Shown: positions 47,314-58,176 of the stretch, piece after piece
Layout: every line of letters starts with the position of its first letter
Position numbering within the stretch: position 1 is the stretch's first letter
Source: Lactifluus volemus
Lineage: Eukaryota > Basidiomycota > Agaricomycetes > Russulales > Russulaceae
Reading direction: 5' to 3'
Assembly (NCBI GenBank): GCA_022376515.1
Contig: WTXI01000100.1
Span: 1-64,000, forward strand
Length of the DNA stretch: 64,000 bases
The notes under the pieces: model-generated
Databases searched by the model: none
Seen by the model: only the letters and a program-made list of their open reading frames with translations
What the model was told of the DNA's origin: nothing
Position numbers and translations under genes: made by a program

Positions 47314-48651
47314 ATGTCCGCCATTCTCCCTCTACACCTCCCTGACCATCTCCATACCCTGTTCATCTCCACCGTCGGCTTCTCAGCCATACACCACCTC
47401 GTCGCGCCCGAATTCGCGAAATTTCTCATCGGGAAGAAGGCTTGGGATGCGCTTGGAACGCGCGAGAGGATCGGATGGCGCGCTTTTTTCTTTTTCTTTA
47501 TGCGCGTTGTAGACTGACGGACGGAATGCGTTTTTTTTTATTTTACTATATACTAGGCAGTCGCGCGTGGCATCACTTGTACACGCGTTGCTCATCCTCC
47601 CGCTAGCCGCAAGCTGTCTCCATATTTCTACACTCACGGCGGATCGTGCGTTTGGGTGGGACCCACGCGTCGGCACGCTCTTCGCCCTCTCGAGCGGGTG
47701 AGACTGCGCTTTCTGTCCGTCGTGGCTACCAACTCTCATCTATGCCCGTGTTTGGCCCAGATATTTTCTGTGGGATTCGGTCGTGTCTCTGGTTCATTAT
47801 GATGGAATGGGATTCGTCGTGCATGGTGCGTTGGACGTCAATTTGCCTACGGGAGGCAACTAACTAAAGGTGTATTTTGTTCAAGGGTTCGTCTGCTTGG
47901 TGATCTATCTGAACGTTTTTGTGAGGCGTCTGTTCATATTTTTTCATCTCTTCGAAACAAGCTGAATATGTCGCATGCCCTGTCATAGAGGCCCTTCCTA
48001 GCTTATTATGGTCCCCGCTTCTTGCTTTGGGAGCTGTACGCAACTCGGGCTCGTTGATTCACGCGTTTCTCGTGACTAACCTCGCGTTTTACTCTTCCAG
48101 AAGCACACCATTCTTGAACATCCACTGGTACGGGCGTTTTGTCTTCCGCGGGCGCAACGTTTGTCTGAAGATGGTCCATGCAGGATGCTAGACAAGACGA
48201 AACAAACGGGTAGCCCTCTGCAGCTCGTTAATGGTCTGATTCTGATGAGCACATTCGCCGGTGCTCGTCTCGTCTACGGCTTCACCATAGTGCGTACGCT
48301 CCATCCGATCCGGTCTAGGGGATGTGTCGATAGAATGGACTCATCATGTTTCCCCACAGTCATACCAATTTTACCAAACGCTCTTCGAGGTGCGGGACGG
48401 TCTTACGAGCGCCGTATTCGCCGGATACGCTTGCGGGAATGTGGCCCTGAACGGACTGAACGTGTACTGGTAAGATATACAGAGTTCGTCGAGCTCGAGC
48501 TTCGTTGAGAATGACAAAAAAAAACAGGTTCATGATGATGATCGCTGCAATGCGGAAACGCTTCGATGGAAAGGATACCAAGACTCGGCCCACCCCTCAG
48601 CACACGAGTGCAGATGGACCTGCGCCGCCACGTCACAAGAAGCGCAACTGA
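47314..48651 (+). CDS. TLC-domain multipass membrane protein
   Basis: Nine exons, 47314-47505, 47561-47697, 47761-47825, 47886-47920, 47989-48035, 48101-48127, 48184-48289, 48360-48469, 48528-48651, give 280 aa. The TLC (TRAM-LAG1-CLN8) domain is recognised by SRVASLVHALLILPLAASCL, YFLWDSVVSLVHYDGMGFVV, the conserved STPFLNIHW and GARLVYGF. The short basic tail ends KRN. TLC proteins act in ER or plasma-membrane lipid handling; this subgroup resembles the small TMEM56/DUF887 type rather than ceramide synthase. Exon 1 ends after a phenylalanine run (FFFFFMR) with a GTTGTA donor, the least certain junction. The ATG at 47314 lies after a CA-rich leader. Confidence 0.82.
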
Positions 48652-49262
48652 TCGCAGGCGATAGATCATGCTTCTCATATTTATCTATCGGAATGGACAA
48701 CACACGTGTTGTAGTACTTACGTTTTTTTTTGTTTTTTCACTCGGATAAAAAATAGGGGAGTTGCATGTAACTATTCTATTACCCCCATCCACAGGTATA
48801 CCTAGGGCGCCCACTTCCTTTGTTCGCGCGAAATGTGAATTTAGTATTTAGTACCAAGCTATTGCATCGACCGAGCTCTGCCGAACAAAGCAACATGCAT
48901 AGACCAGCGCCCGCTTGTATGCACATCAGGTTGACATTGACACTCGAAAATGTATGCGCGCGCATCACTGTCGTTCGAAAAACTTTGAACAGGTCGGCTC
49001 GTAATGAACGATTCACACAGCTTCCGTGCCTAAAAAAAATCACCGCGTGGACCGTCACTTATATGTCTCAAACTGAAGGGACGGCGGCGGGGGAACCCCT
49101 CGGAGATTTCCATTTGCGGTAATAAAGGAATGTATATCCTACGTAGACTCTGTTATGCCACAGGCACACACAAGGACCATGACAACGATTTCGCTCCGTG
49201 AGTTTTGAGGGCAGGAACGTACCCCGGGGCCAGATCTAGAAACCGAACGTTGGTGGTTGGTG
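48652..49262. other. Intergenic stretch between TLC gene and frameshifted F-box gene
   Basis: No gene seen; 3' flanks of two convergent genes. Confidence 0.55.
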
Positions 49263-50785
49263 CTACTGGCAGTTTTGGGCCAAAACTCCGAGTTTGACAG
49301 CCCGATAGATGTGTTTGACGGTGCGCAGCGCCGGAAAAAGTAACCTCTGTTGTCGTTCACGTTCAGTCCCTTCTTCTTCTTCTTCCTCCTCCATCGCCGC
49401 TCCAACATCGTGTGCCAGTGCACCTGAAAGTTCAGCGTCAAGCGTCGCATCGACCCTGAGCGTGCGTAAGGCCCGAAAAGGCGCGATGAGCGCGAGCCAT
49501 AGTGAAGCGTCGTCGACCGCGTCATGTGTCGATGGTCGTTGTTCAAGTTGTTGTTGGGACTGCTGCTGCTGCTGCTGCTGCTGCGGATTAGGTGGTGGTG
49601 CGTAATGGCTTATCATAAGTTCCGTGATGGGATCTAGTGTGCACGCGAGAGCGGAGCAAATGGCGACGAGTGCTGAGAGCTGAAAGTCGAGACGTTCGCA
49701 GGGAATACGGATTCGGATTGAAGCCTCCATGTGGTCATCGTCGTCGTAGTGGCCTTGCCCAATGTGGTGGTGGCTGAGATCGTAGTGACGAGTGGGTATC
49801 ATGGTGAGCCATGCTGAGGATTCGTACAAGTCTATGAGAGCGAGAGTGGGCGACTCTGAAATCGTGCTGGAGTGAATGAACGATGCGATGTGTGGGATAG
49901 AAAAAGTGAGTTGGTTGAAGAACGTCAAGTGGAGTTTCCTCATGAAAGGAGCGGAGCGGAAATGGGCGAGGAACGCGTCTAGGTAGGTCGAGGGACCTCG
50001 GTATATGAGTTCTCGGAGCACGAGGAGTTCAGTGAGCTCCGATGAAAAGGTGGACGTCGTCTGAACGATGGGAGAGTGATTCCGGTCGATGGTGGAACGA
50101 GGTTCTGCGGAGAGGAAGTTGAGGGACAGTGTTTGGAGCCGGGGCATTGAGCGTATGCACGAGGCGAGACAGTCAGGTGAGAAGCTGGCGGAACTTGGGA
50201 TGCGATTGAGGGTGAGAGAGACGAGGAACGGGGCTGTAGATAATAGTGGATGCAAAGATGGCAAGACGCAACCGCTAAGCAGTAAATGTCTCAATCGCGG
50301 GGCGTGCATGTCGATGATCCGCGTTGGAAGGACAAACTCGGTTGTCTGCGATTCAAGCTCGAGGCGGTGGAGGATCGGGGCTGGCCCTGCTATCGCCCGG
50401 GTCAACGTTTCCAACGTCGAAGCTGGTGCGCTCAGCACGACTTGACGTACACGCTGGAGATGTTGAAGGGCGAAGAGCACGCCGTCTACATCTGAGAATT
50501 CCCACCTTTCTTCAAAACGAGGGCGGTAGTCGAGCACGAGGGGAATGAAGGAGAACAGTCGATCAGGTCCTCTGCGGGCGACCCGAATGAGAACCAGAGT
50601 TGAAAACCCAGTCGGTGCGACGATGCGGATAAGAGTCGGTTCCACTTTTGGCAGACGAGCGTAAGGGTGCACCATCTCTGAGACCAATGTACGTCGTCGT
50701 CGACGGCCGACCAACAGTAACGGAATATGATGTCCAGGAGCACGTCGTCAGGGAGCGCGTTTATCGTCTTGCTAGTTCTCAACAA
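49263..50785 (-). pseudogene. F-box/LRR-like gene with a frameshift after the F-box
   Basis: The first frame (50785-50486) encodes an F-box, INALPDDVLLDIIFRYCW...LTLVCQKWNRLLSASSHRL. The LRR-like remainder (PLVLDYRPRFEERWEFSDVD to the stop at 49263) is in the neighbouring frame. The two frames overlap at 50486-50714, and no intron of normal size can join them, so one base has been gained or lost near 50555-50570. Otherwise the C-terminal 430 codons are fully open, so decay is very recent, or there is a sequencing error. A polyglutamine run and an acidic run (EEEEEEEG) sit near the end. No ATG starts the F-box frame, so an upstream exon is expected. Confidence 0.72.
49560..49583 (+). repeat. 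CTG/CAG trinucleotide repeat inside the F-box gene
   Basis: About eight CTG units on the plus strand encode the polyglutamine run of the minus-strand F-box protein, with further CAA/CAG glutamines around it. Confidence 0.9.
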
Positions 50786-52876
50786 AAGTCTGAGCGGGTC
50801 CCTTGGGTAAACTACCTCGTCTACCGCGGCTTGAACCGAGACTTGTTTCGACGCTGCTTCGAATTAGAGTGCGTCAGGGATGATCCAAAAAAAGGGGGAG
50901 GGGACGTTTTGCGAGCCTCTCACACTCGGCCGTAGTAGATTCGGATGGGGCAAGCGTTTCAGGCCCACTGGAACTTGTGCCCTTGTCTCTGTGGACATCT
51001 TCCCCTCGGGCTTCCATTCCTCGGTAATTGGAGCCGAGGAAAGACCTTCAACCGCGCTCAGGGAGAGGTGGATCGATGATCGTTGAGGGATAACAACTCG
51101 GATGGTGTCGATCGGCGATGGGTCCCATATATATGTAGAGAGAATGACGTCCGGATCGTTGCCTCCATTACGCGCGTAGCAGTAAGATTTCTTGTTTCGA
51201 GTAAAACCGTCATACGACAGATTTGCACATGCCGCAGTCGTACAGCACGCGTTCGATCAGGCACTGCCATATGGAACCCTAACAGAGTGCCTCTCATCGG
51301 CCTTGAGTCAAAATACCTACTTTTAATTCGTTGAATGTACCAAGCCCCTGGATGGTATGCAATGAGACGTTAGGGAGCCCACGCATGTCAAAGGATGACA
51401 CGCGCCATCGGGCAACTCGGAAGAATCAAACACCGTGAGTTTTTGGGCTGTGTACCCACCACCACTACTGGTTGCAGTTAGCCATTACAACCAAAAGAAA
51501 AAAAAAAAATCCAGAAAAGAGTTTTCGTGAAAACGAAAAGAACTGCGTGAAGTTTTTTTTTTTGCGATAGCCTGGGGCCAAGCGATACTGAGGCTGGGTT
51601 GCTTGGCACGCCGTGGGTCGCAAGTCCCGGTGTTCTGGTCATGACGTAATGACGTTCTTCGCACCAAAGCTGTCCTCTGTCCGGTGTGTGATGTTCTCCG
51701 CGACGCCCCTCTTTTTTGTGCGCCCCTTCGGCCTGCAAGTACCTGTGGGCCATAGCTCTGGCCTAGGACCGGTTCTTGGCACTAACCATGTTAACACCGG
51801 TACCCCCACAAAGTAACACTCTTCTTTACCTTTCAATTGAAGCCTCAAAATCCCGGACTCGGAGGGGGCTGCCAGTTTCGCCAACACGCTGTCTTGTTGG
51901 TGGACGAAGTGTGTGTGACGAAGGTCGAAGTCGGTTTTGCGCAGGAAAAGCCCCAAACTTTATGTTTTTGTCTGGGAACAAATAAATATTTTAAGCGTTC
52001 AGCGGGTGTATTGTTGTTAGCTTCGAAGAAGACCGCTAGCAAGCAGCCCACTATTCTATTTACGAGGACGTCACGGTGTTAAACTGGCTTTCCGGAGGAT
52101 GCGTTCTTCCTTTTTTTTAATTTTCTACTTTTTTCCTTTTTGGAGCTGGACGGTGATTCCGGATCAACCTTGTGATGGAGATGAGAACGAGATGGTCCTA
52201 CAACACCGATCTACCCAATGACATCTTGTTGATCTTGGAAGGCATGGGGGCGGTGCAAAAAGTAAATATGGCACGCTTGTGTGTATGTGCAAAGCAACGT
52301 CACTTAGCATCGCCCCTTCTCATCAACTCGTCGTTCCTTTTTTCGTTATTTGTTTCTCGGGAAGGCGAACGGCTTTTGATCAAGATGATCCATCGTTTGA
52401 AGTTTGATGGATAGGTACCAAACTTTCCATTCTCTGTCGGGATTAATTTTTTGATGCAGTACGCGGGGCAGGGAAATCAAGATGGATTGATACCCCCAAG
52501 TCCCGACCCGTCAAGGAGGTTGATTTTTGATGCAGCACTGTGTACAGCAGAATCAAGATGGGATGATTGACAGCGGGGATCAACAAAGGCTGTGTGACAG
52601 GACAGCCAATTACGAGACCCGCACATTAGGGGGGAGGGGGGGAAGTCTAATGAAAATCGATTGATCTTTTTCCTGTCACTCCCTCTTGTCTTGGTCGAGC
52701 CAAATTCTTCGTTTATTGCGTATCACTACGTAGCCCAGCTATCAAATAAAATACCAGAAAGAAAGTAAGGTGCTTTGAATGTCTAGCAATGCCGTGATCG
52801 AAACACCAACTATACACATGCAGGAAAAGGTATCGCGGAATCACGCCCGAAGCAACAAAAGGGAAGGGGGGGAAAT
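50786..52876. other. Gene-poor stretch
   Basis: No confident gene. Short frames of 60-105 codons overlap on all frames near 51480-52080 without a recognisable domain. A(10) and T(10) runs are near 51500 and 51553. A short direct repeat at 52447-52567 is listed separately. Confidence 0.5.
52447..52567 (+). repeat. Imperfect direct repeat, two copies
   Basis: Two stretches of about 45 bases start with TTTTTGATGCAG and end with AATCAAGATGG, at about 52447-52490 and 52522-52562, with diverged centres. Function unknown. Confidence 0.6.
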
Positions 52877-53559
52877 CTAGAGTAGGATACCTGCGGCGAT
52901 GCCGACCAACGCTAGAAGACCACCCGCCCCTGCACCGGTGGCAATGGCGCCGTTTGTTGTTGATGAGCTAGCGGCTGGCGCAGAAGTTGTTGTGGATCCA
53001 CTTGTTGACTCAGAGCTGGCGCTGGCGCTGGCACTAGCACTGGCACTGGAAGCGGAAGCAGAGGTGCCGCCGGCTGCGTCGGGGGTAGTTCCCATGGCGG
53101 CCTGCTGGAAAGCGGCGAAGGACTTCTGGGCAGTCGGGTTAATGGCGAAGACCATTCCTTGCTGACAGTGACTACAGCACACAAAGATGGATGGATTAGC
53201 GCAGTCCAATTAAAATAAGATAGGAAAGGACAGTACTTGGCTTGGCGACAGTAGAACCAGAGAGGGGTCGTTTGGGTTACGGTGACCGTAAACATTGGCT
53301 GAGTGGCGGCACCAGCTACAGAGGGCATGAATCCAGAGTCGGCACCACCGGCCATAAACGTGCATGGCGCAGCAAACGTTGACTGGGTCACGGAGTGGTT
53401 CTTAGGGCCGAAAACGAATTGAACAGTGTCGCCGACGGCCGCCGTTAGTTGACTTGGGTTGAAGGCGAGGCCTGTACCACCAACTGCTACCTGGTGGACG
53501 GCGCCAGAAACGGTGGTGACAAGGGTAGCGAGTGCGACAGAAGCGAGAGTGAAACGCAT
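52877..53559 (-). CDS. GPI-anchored extracellular cupredoxin-like protein
   Basis: Two exons in transcript order, 53559-53237 and 53171-52877, give 205 aa. A signal peptide spans residues 1-19 (MRFTLASVALATLVTTVSG). The cupredoxin fold carries a complete type-1 copper ligand set: H55 (KNHSVTQ), C104 (WFYC), H109 and M114 (NHCQQGM). H109 is created by joining across the 65-nt intron. A Ser/Ala/Thr-rich linker (about 130-175) and a hydrophobic C-terminus (GGLLALVGIAAGILL) indicate a GPI anchor on the plasma membrane or wall. Family members are common secreted proteins of fungi, and their redox partner is usually unknown. The copper-binding prediction is strong; the role is not. Confidence 0.87.
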
Positions 53560-54299
53560 GTTGAATTTTTGACTTTGGTGTATTCGGAAAGGTGGGACAA
53601 AATAAAAACGGGCAAGGCCGGATTAGATGAAGGTAAAGCGAGGACTAGCTGGTAGTTTAGAAGGGCTTTGTGAGAACTGTGAAAAGGATGGTTAGCAAAA
53701 ATGATGAGGAGAGAAGGGAGGAAGGAAAGGCGAACCCTGCTCGGATAACGACAACAGTGAAGAGAGGGAGAGACTTGGCTCGAGGGGAAATGAACTGAAG
53801 GGAGGTCGTCAAGTAACGGGCGAGACTTTATAGGACAAGGGTGAGACAAGATCAATTCCAAAACTATTTTGAAAGACCGCCATGTGTCTCCAGCAAGTTG
53901 GTTTCCAAGTCAACGAGAGCCGCCCATATTTACACGAATCAGGCTCTGCCTCGTTTTGATTCGTTGTCCGTCATTTTTGAAGATGCACAACAGCTCTGCG
54001 GAGGGTCATTCGTGGTGGGATGCATGCAGGGTATCACGAGTTGCTACAACGCCTCAGGCCAATCTTTGAGATTGCCGAATGCCGCCTAACATTTCCCGGT
54101 TGTCACTCGCATCATATCAGAGCAGGCGGTGGAGAAATTTTAATTCCAGGCACATGGGTTAAACCCTTTTCGTATCGGATCCCGTAAAGCCAACAAAGCC
54201 GAAAAAGTGAGTCAAAGAAAGTGGGACTGTATTGGTCCACAGTGCGTGTGAAAGGATACCACGACCACCTCGTGGCTGACTATTGTCACCGTGACACAA
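53560..54299. other. Shared upstream region of cupredoxin and thioredoxin genes
   Basis: No gene seen. The two flanking genes are divergent, so this holds both promoters. Confidence 0.55.
53827..53832 (-). promoter_or_regulatory. TATA element upstream of the cupredoxin gene
   Basis: TATAAA on the minus strand, about 270 bases before the ATG at 53559. CT-rich DNA lies between. Assigned by motif and position only. Confidence 0.35.
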
Positions 54300-54893
54300 A
54301 TGAGAATCCTCCCACTGCGATTCATTCAGACCTCGTTCTCCGCTCGTCTCTTCTCAACTTCGAAAGCCAGGCTTGAGCAATTTCATAATGCCGACCAAGT
54401 GGTGGGGGGTCGCACGTTCCCTTTGTCGACCCATCTCGTTGACATTGAACGTGCAAGACCTTTGGCAGGGTAACGTCCGCTACAAGGACAAATGAGCGTG
54501 TCGTGCTCGTCGACTTTTATGCCGAGTATGTTCTTCAGGGGGGGCACAAGAAAAGCACTGATTGATGGTGTGTGCAGTTGGTGTGGACCATGCCGGATGC
54601 TGTCGCCCATCCTTGAGAAACTGGCCGCGGATGTGGACACCAAGACGGGGTCAGGTCGACCGATTGATCTCATTACCATTGACACGGATAAAAATGGCGC
54701 TCTCGCACAAAAATACCAGGCATGTCATGCTTAATTGTCGTCGAGAGAGCGGTGCTGATGCCTTAGTTGTTGACTGCGGGCGCAGGTTCGAGCCCTACCG
54801 ACCGTTGTAGCATTTCGCGATGGAGAGGCGGTGAATCGTATTGTTGGGGCCCTACCTGAGGGTGGGGTGCGCAATTTTCTAAATGACGTGTAA
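54300..54893 (+). CDS. Mitochondrial thioredoxin
   Basis: Disulfide reductase of the thioredoxin family, 138 aa. Exons: 54300-54398, 54458-54525, 54578-54719, 54786-54893. The active site WCGPC is at residues 57-61 (VLVDFYADWCGPCRMLSP), with the aspartate codon split by intron 2. The cis-proline segment VRALPTVVAF follows intron 3. The first 30 residues are rich in Arg, Ser and Phe without acidic residues (MRILPLRFIQTSFSARLFST), a typical mitochondrial presequence. Intron 3 (54720-54785) starts GCATGT and ends CGCAG, so it is a GC-AG intron; no GT donor keeps the conserved frame. It ends LNDV. Confidence 0.9.
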
Positions 54894-55710
54894 AGACACG
54901 TCCGAGGGACAAAAGTCGGATAGTGTGGATGACTCGTCACAAAGTGTTTTCTGTTTCAATTGTGCTTTGAAAGGAGAACTGAGTTATGGAGAGGGACGCT
55001 TCATGTGTCACATTTGGCGATTGTACAAAGGAAAGGCTAATTATATGACTAGACAACGACCACAGAAGCGTAGCAACTGAGATGAAACATGGTAAAAAGG
55101 GATATTGTTCTTTTTTTAAAAAAAGATTTTGTTCTGGAATCGGACAGAGGCTCCTGTGCGGTGGAGGCTGTGGGTTCAAAGAAAATGAAAAGAATGAGAC
55201 AAAGACAAGACAAGAGAGGGGGGAGGAGACCAATTAAAAGAAAATAGCACGTGGGATAACAATGGGTGCCTGGATTGGGTATGCTCGTGCGTTCTCAGTC
55301 ATTTGCCCTGCCCTGCCCTGCCCCTTCCCGTCGCTGACATTTCCCCGTCCGTTAGCGGTCTCTCCTGCCCTGCCTTTCCCCTTCCCCTTCCTCGTCCCCC
55401 TCCCAGTTCTAATCCCCACCATTTCACTTTCCTTCTTTCTTCCCTCCAAGCAACGAGCACAGCTTTTTGTTTTTTTTTCCTCCCTAATCACCCATTTATC
55501 ACTCTCATCCTTTAACAAATTCTAAACTTCCGATCATCGTGCGTCCCGTCGCCTGATCAACCCCCTCCGTTTATCCAGGTGAGCACAAGTCCCCCATTGC
55601 GTGCCCACCACGCACTTTTAAATTAATTCAACGCCTTTTTTTATGCAGCGAGGCTTTGCCTATCCTCCATCATCGCCGTTCTATCCCTCTAATTGAAAAA
55701 AAAATCCCAA
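54894..55710. other. Intergenic stretch and 5' leader of the G-gamma gene
   Basis: No gene. 55300-55480 is strongly C/T-rich, including three to four CCCTG units at about 55305-55323. A possible 5' UTR intron (GTGAGC near 55580 to TGCAG near 55648) precedes the ATG. Confidence 0.5.
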
Positions 55711-56134
55711 ATGTCGTCGTCACGTCCAAAGCAGTCCATGTCCGAGCTGAAGCTACGACGCCTCCTCGAACATAATCAACGGCTACGTGAAGACCTCGGT
55801 CGGCCACGTATACGTGTAAGCGAAGCGAGCGCGAGTCTCATACGATACTGCAAAACAACAACAGACCACCTTGTCAGTCCTTTTCTCCGTTCTCATTTCT
55901 CTCCATCCCATCCCATTCCCCCCCTTTTTTCCCATTTCTCCGATCTCTCCCACCTCCTAAATCGCACCCCAGCGCTCACTCTTTTACGTGACCTGCTGCC
56001 CTTTCTCTTTCTCCAAGCGCCCATGCTGATGGCCAGGTTCTCGTCTGTAGGTTCCATCTGTCTGGGGTCCTGTGGGCAAGAATGACGACCCGTATGCACC
56101 GCAGACAGGCAGTGGGTGCTGTAACTTGCAATAG
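55711..56134 (+). CDS. Heterotrimeric G-protein gamma subunit
   Basis: Small partner of G-beta in pheromone and nutrient signalling at the plasma membrane. Two exons, 55711-55872 and 56051-56134, separated by an unusually long 178-nt intron for this window, give 81 aa. The coiled-coil N-terminus ([19 protein letters not shown]) and the NPF-like region ([15 protein letters not shown]) match fungal G-gamma. It ends CCNLQ, a CaaX box with an adjacent palmitoylatable cysteine; X = Gln predicts farnesylation. The ATG at 55711 is the first ATG after the A-rich leader. It would be shared by mating and cAMP pathways, as in other fungi. Confidence 0.92.
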
Positions 56135-57526
56135 ATGGCCCATCCACTTTTTACATTTATCTACACCTTACACCCATTCCCACCGGAAACGGTCTTTGCC
56201 CCCACCCACGCCATCGCAACAAGATGCACATACTCTCTCATTCGAGGCTACCAGCGCATACATGTCACATACATTCAACCCACTACAACAACCGCATCGC
56301 CCACGCCACAAGCACGCACATCTCGCCTTTTTTTTTCCACCCCGCCTATACGCTCTCCATCCGCTTATCTATCAATCGCGCCCAAGCTCTTTTTTTTATT
56401 ATTACCGCCTTGCATTTTCTCTCTTTTTCTCTGTTGATTCCTTCTGCGCCTTCAATGTGCTTATCTGTCATTTCTCACCTCGCCTTGATTTCGGTCCTAT
56501 TACCCTTTTTTCACTTGTGCAAGGGCAGGGCGGCCTTTTTTTCCTAGTCCCTGTCATCGTTATCGCATTTTCGGGAGTTGCGGCCGAGACAATTGCAGGG
56601 GGGCGCGTGGCGCACGTCAATGCCAAAGCGCTAGCTTCGAAGTCCTCTCTTCTCTTTCTACACTGACCCCGCGTGCGCGTTGCGTGCCAAAAGACTTTCG
56701 TTAAAAAAAGGCGTTCCTTTTTTTCTTGGTACCGTATAGTCTTGTCATGTTCTTTTTTGTATTTTTTTTTTCTTGAAACGAGAGAATATATATATATCCT
56801 GCGCTGCGCCTCTTATCAATCGTGGGAATATCAATTATCACATGTCCACCCATCCCTTAGGACTTAGGGAGGCAGGTGAAATCCCGGTCGGGACACACCT
56901 TCCTCCGCCCCGGTTCCATAAGATTATCATCACGGGAACTACAGTACAAGTACCCGTATGTCTCGGGGTCTCTCGGAGCTTTATTCCGGAAAAGGAAAGG
57001 ACAAGAGACTCTTTCGGAACTTCTCGCGATCCGCAGTTGTCTTGCCAAGTGAACGTTCAAAAAAAGTCGCGCGCGGTCGTCTTTTTGGACATCCGGAAAA
57101 GCACCGGACCCAAATACGCCCCACGTCAAAAGTTCTCCATAGGAGGCTTTGCAGCTTCACAGGTTGCTAGGCGGGCTGGGGCTCTGCAAGTCAAGTCGTA
57201 CGTTTGTTGGCATCAAACAAAACATCTCACACTTTATACACAAAATATCAGAATTTTTTTAATTTTTTAATCACGCTCGAATTTATGGAAGAAGGGGTCT
57301 CAGACGATCGTCTAAATTCATCATCATTGACATCATATATCGGGAACTTCAAGGCTTGCCTTAATTGAACGAACTCTCTCGTGTATCTTTAAAACGAATC
57401 TCCGAAATGGAACACCCAATTGTACAGTTCAAGATATTTGGAACTTGTCCCATCGTCACCGGTTGCCATACCCCCCTGAAGAACCAACTTGGGTCATTTA
57501 AAACCGTACTAATACAGGTTCTACAT
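56135..57526. other. Gene-poor stretch
   Basis: No confident gene. 56135-56670 is C/T-rich 3' flank with long overlapping frames of low complexity. 56680-57270 has T runs and a TA microsatellite near 56789. Nothing recognisable to the left edge of the duplicated block at 57527. Confidence 0.5.
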
Positions 57527-57576
57527 CTGATGATGGGAATAACTGTGCACACCCCGATGCTTCGCCCCGCTGTCTA

Positions 57577-57918
57577 TCATTGGCCATCAAATCTGTCACG
57601 CTCAAGCTCTCCCCACCTCACAGGAGCGTTACAGCGTGGTGGCTTGTTACAGTTCTCAGTGCTTGCCGGTGGGCTTCCCCTGCTCCCGCCCAAAGCCAAC
57701 TTGAATTCCGTTCCGTTCCGTTGGAACAGGCCACGGAGTTCACCCTCGAGCTCTAGTTGCTTTTCGAGGTGGTGCAGTTTACGTTTTTTTTTCTCAGTTT
57801 GACTCCCGTTAGTACGGCCCATATAATGCAAGAAAACCTGAGAAGCAGAGAACATATGACGATCGGGGTGCCACAACGACGACGTTATGGGCGATAACGC
57901 CGAAGTGCTTGTGGCCAT
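57577..57918 (-). CDS. Possible small protein, paired with 61569-61952 (uncertain)
   Basis: A 113-codon frame with an ATG at 57918, downstream of the F-box gene on the same strand. Its segment GELRGLFQRNGTEFKLALGG is matched in the second copy by GELCGLFQRT and TEFKLAWGG, with an in-frame insertion between. The next shared segment is ENCNKPPRCNAPVRWGELE against ESCNKPARCSAHVRRGKLE. Frame-preserving length change hints at coding selection, but no family is recognised and the second copy lacks an ATG at the same place. It could instead be 3' UTR. Confidence 0.25.
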   Translation of the reverse strand: MATSTSALSPITSSLWHPDRHMFSASQVFLHYMGRTNGSQTEKKKRKLHHLEKQLELEGELRGLFQRNGTEFKLALGGSRGSPPASTENCNKPPRCNAPVRWGELERDRFDGQ

Positions 57919-58176
57919 ACTAGTTGTTCACCGGAACTCCTCATCGGGGGTTCAGCGCTCAACCTGGGTGCTGCGTGTGCCCACAAAGTCACTCTCTAGT
58001 AGTCTCTGATGGTTTTTTTTTTGCATGTGCAGGTCAACTGTAAAGTCGGGTCCAAGGTATGTATACACGTGGGGTGTCTTTCCTTCCATACGTCACAAAA
58101 TACAAAAGTGCCATCAGTCTAGTCAAAAATAGAGAACAAAGTGTGGTATCTGAACTCGGATAAGATTTTCCTTGTA

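Noticed and set aside
55234..55525. Overlapping open frames on both strands near 55.3-55.5 kb
   Set aside because: The stretch is a C/T-rich leader with CCCTG repeats; open frames result from skewed composition.
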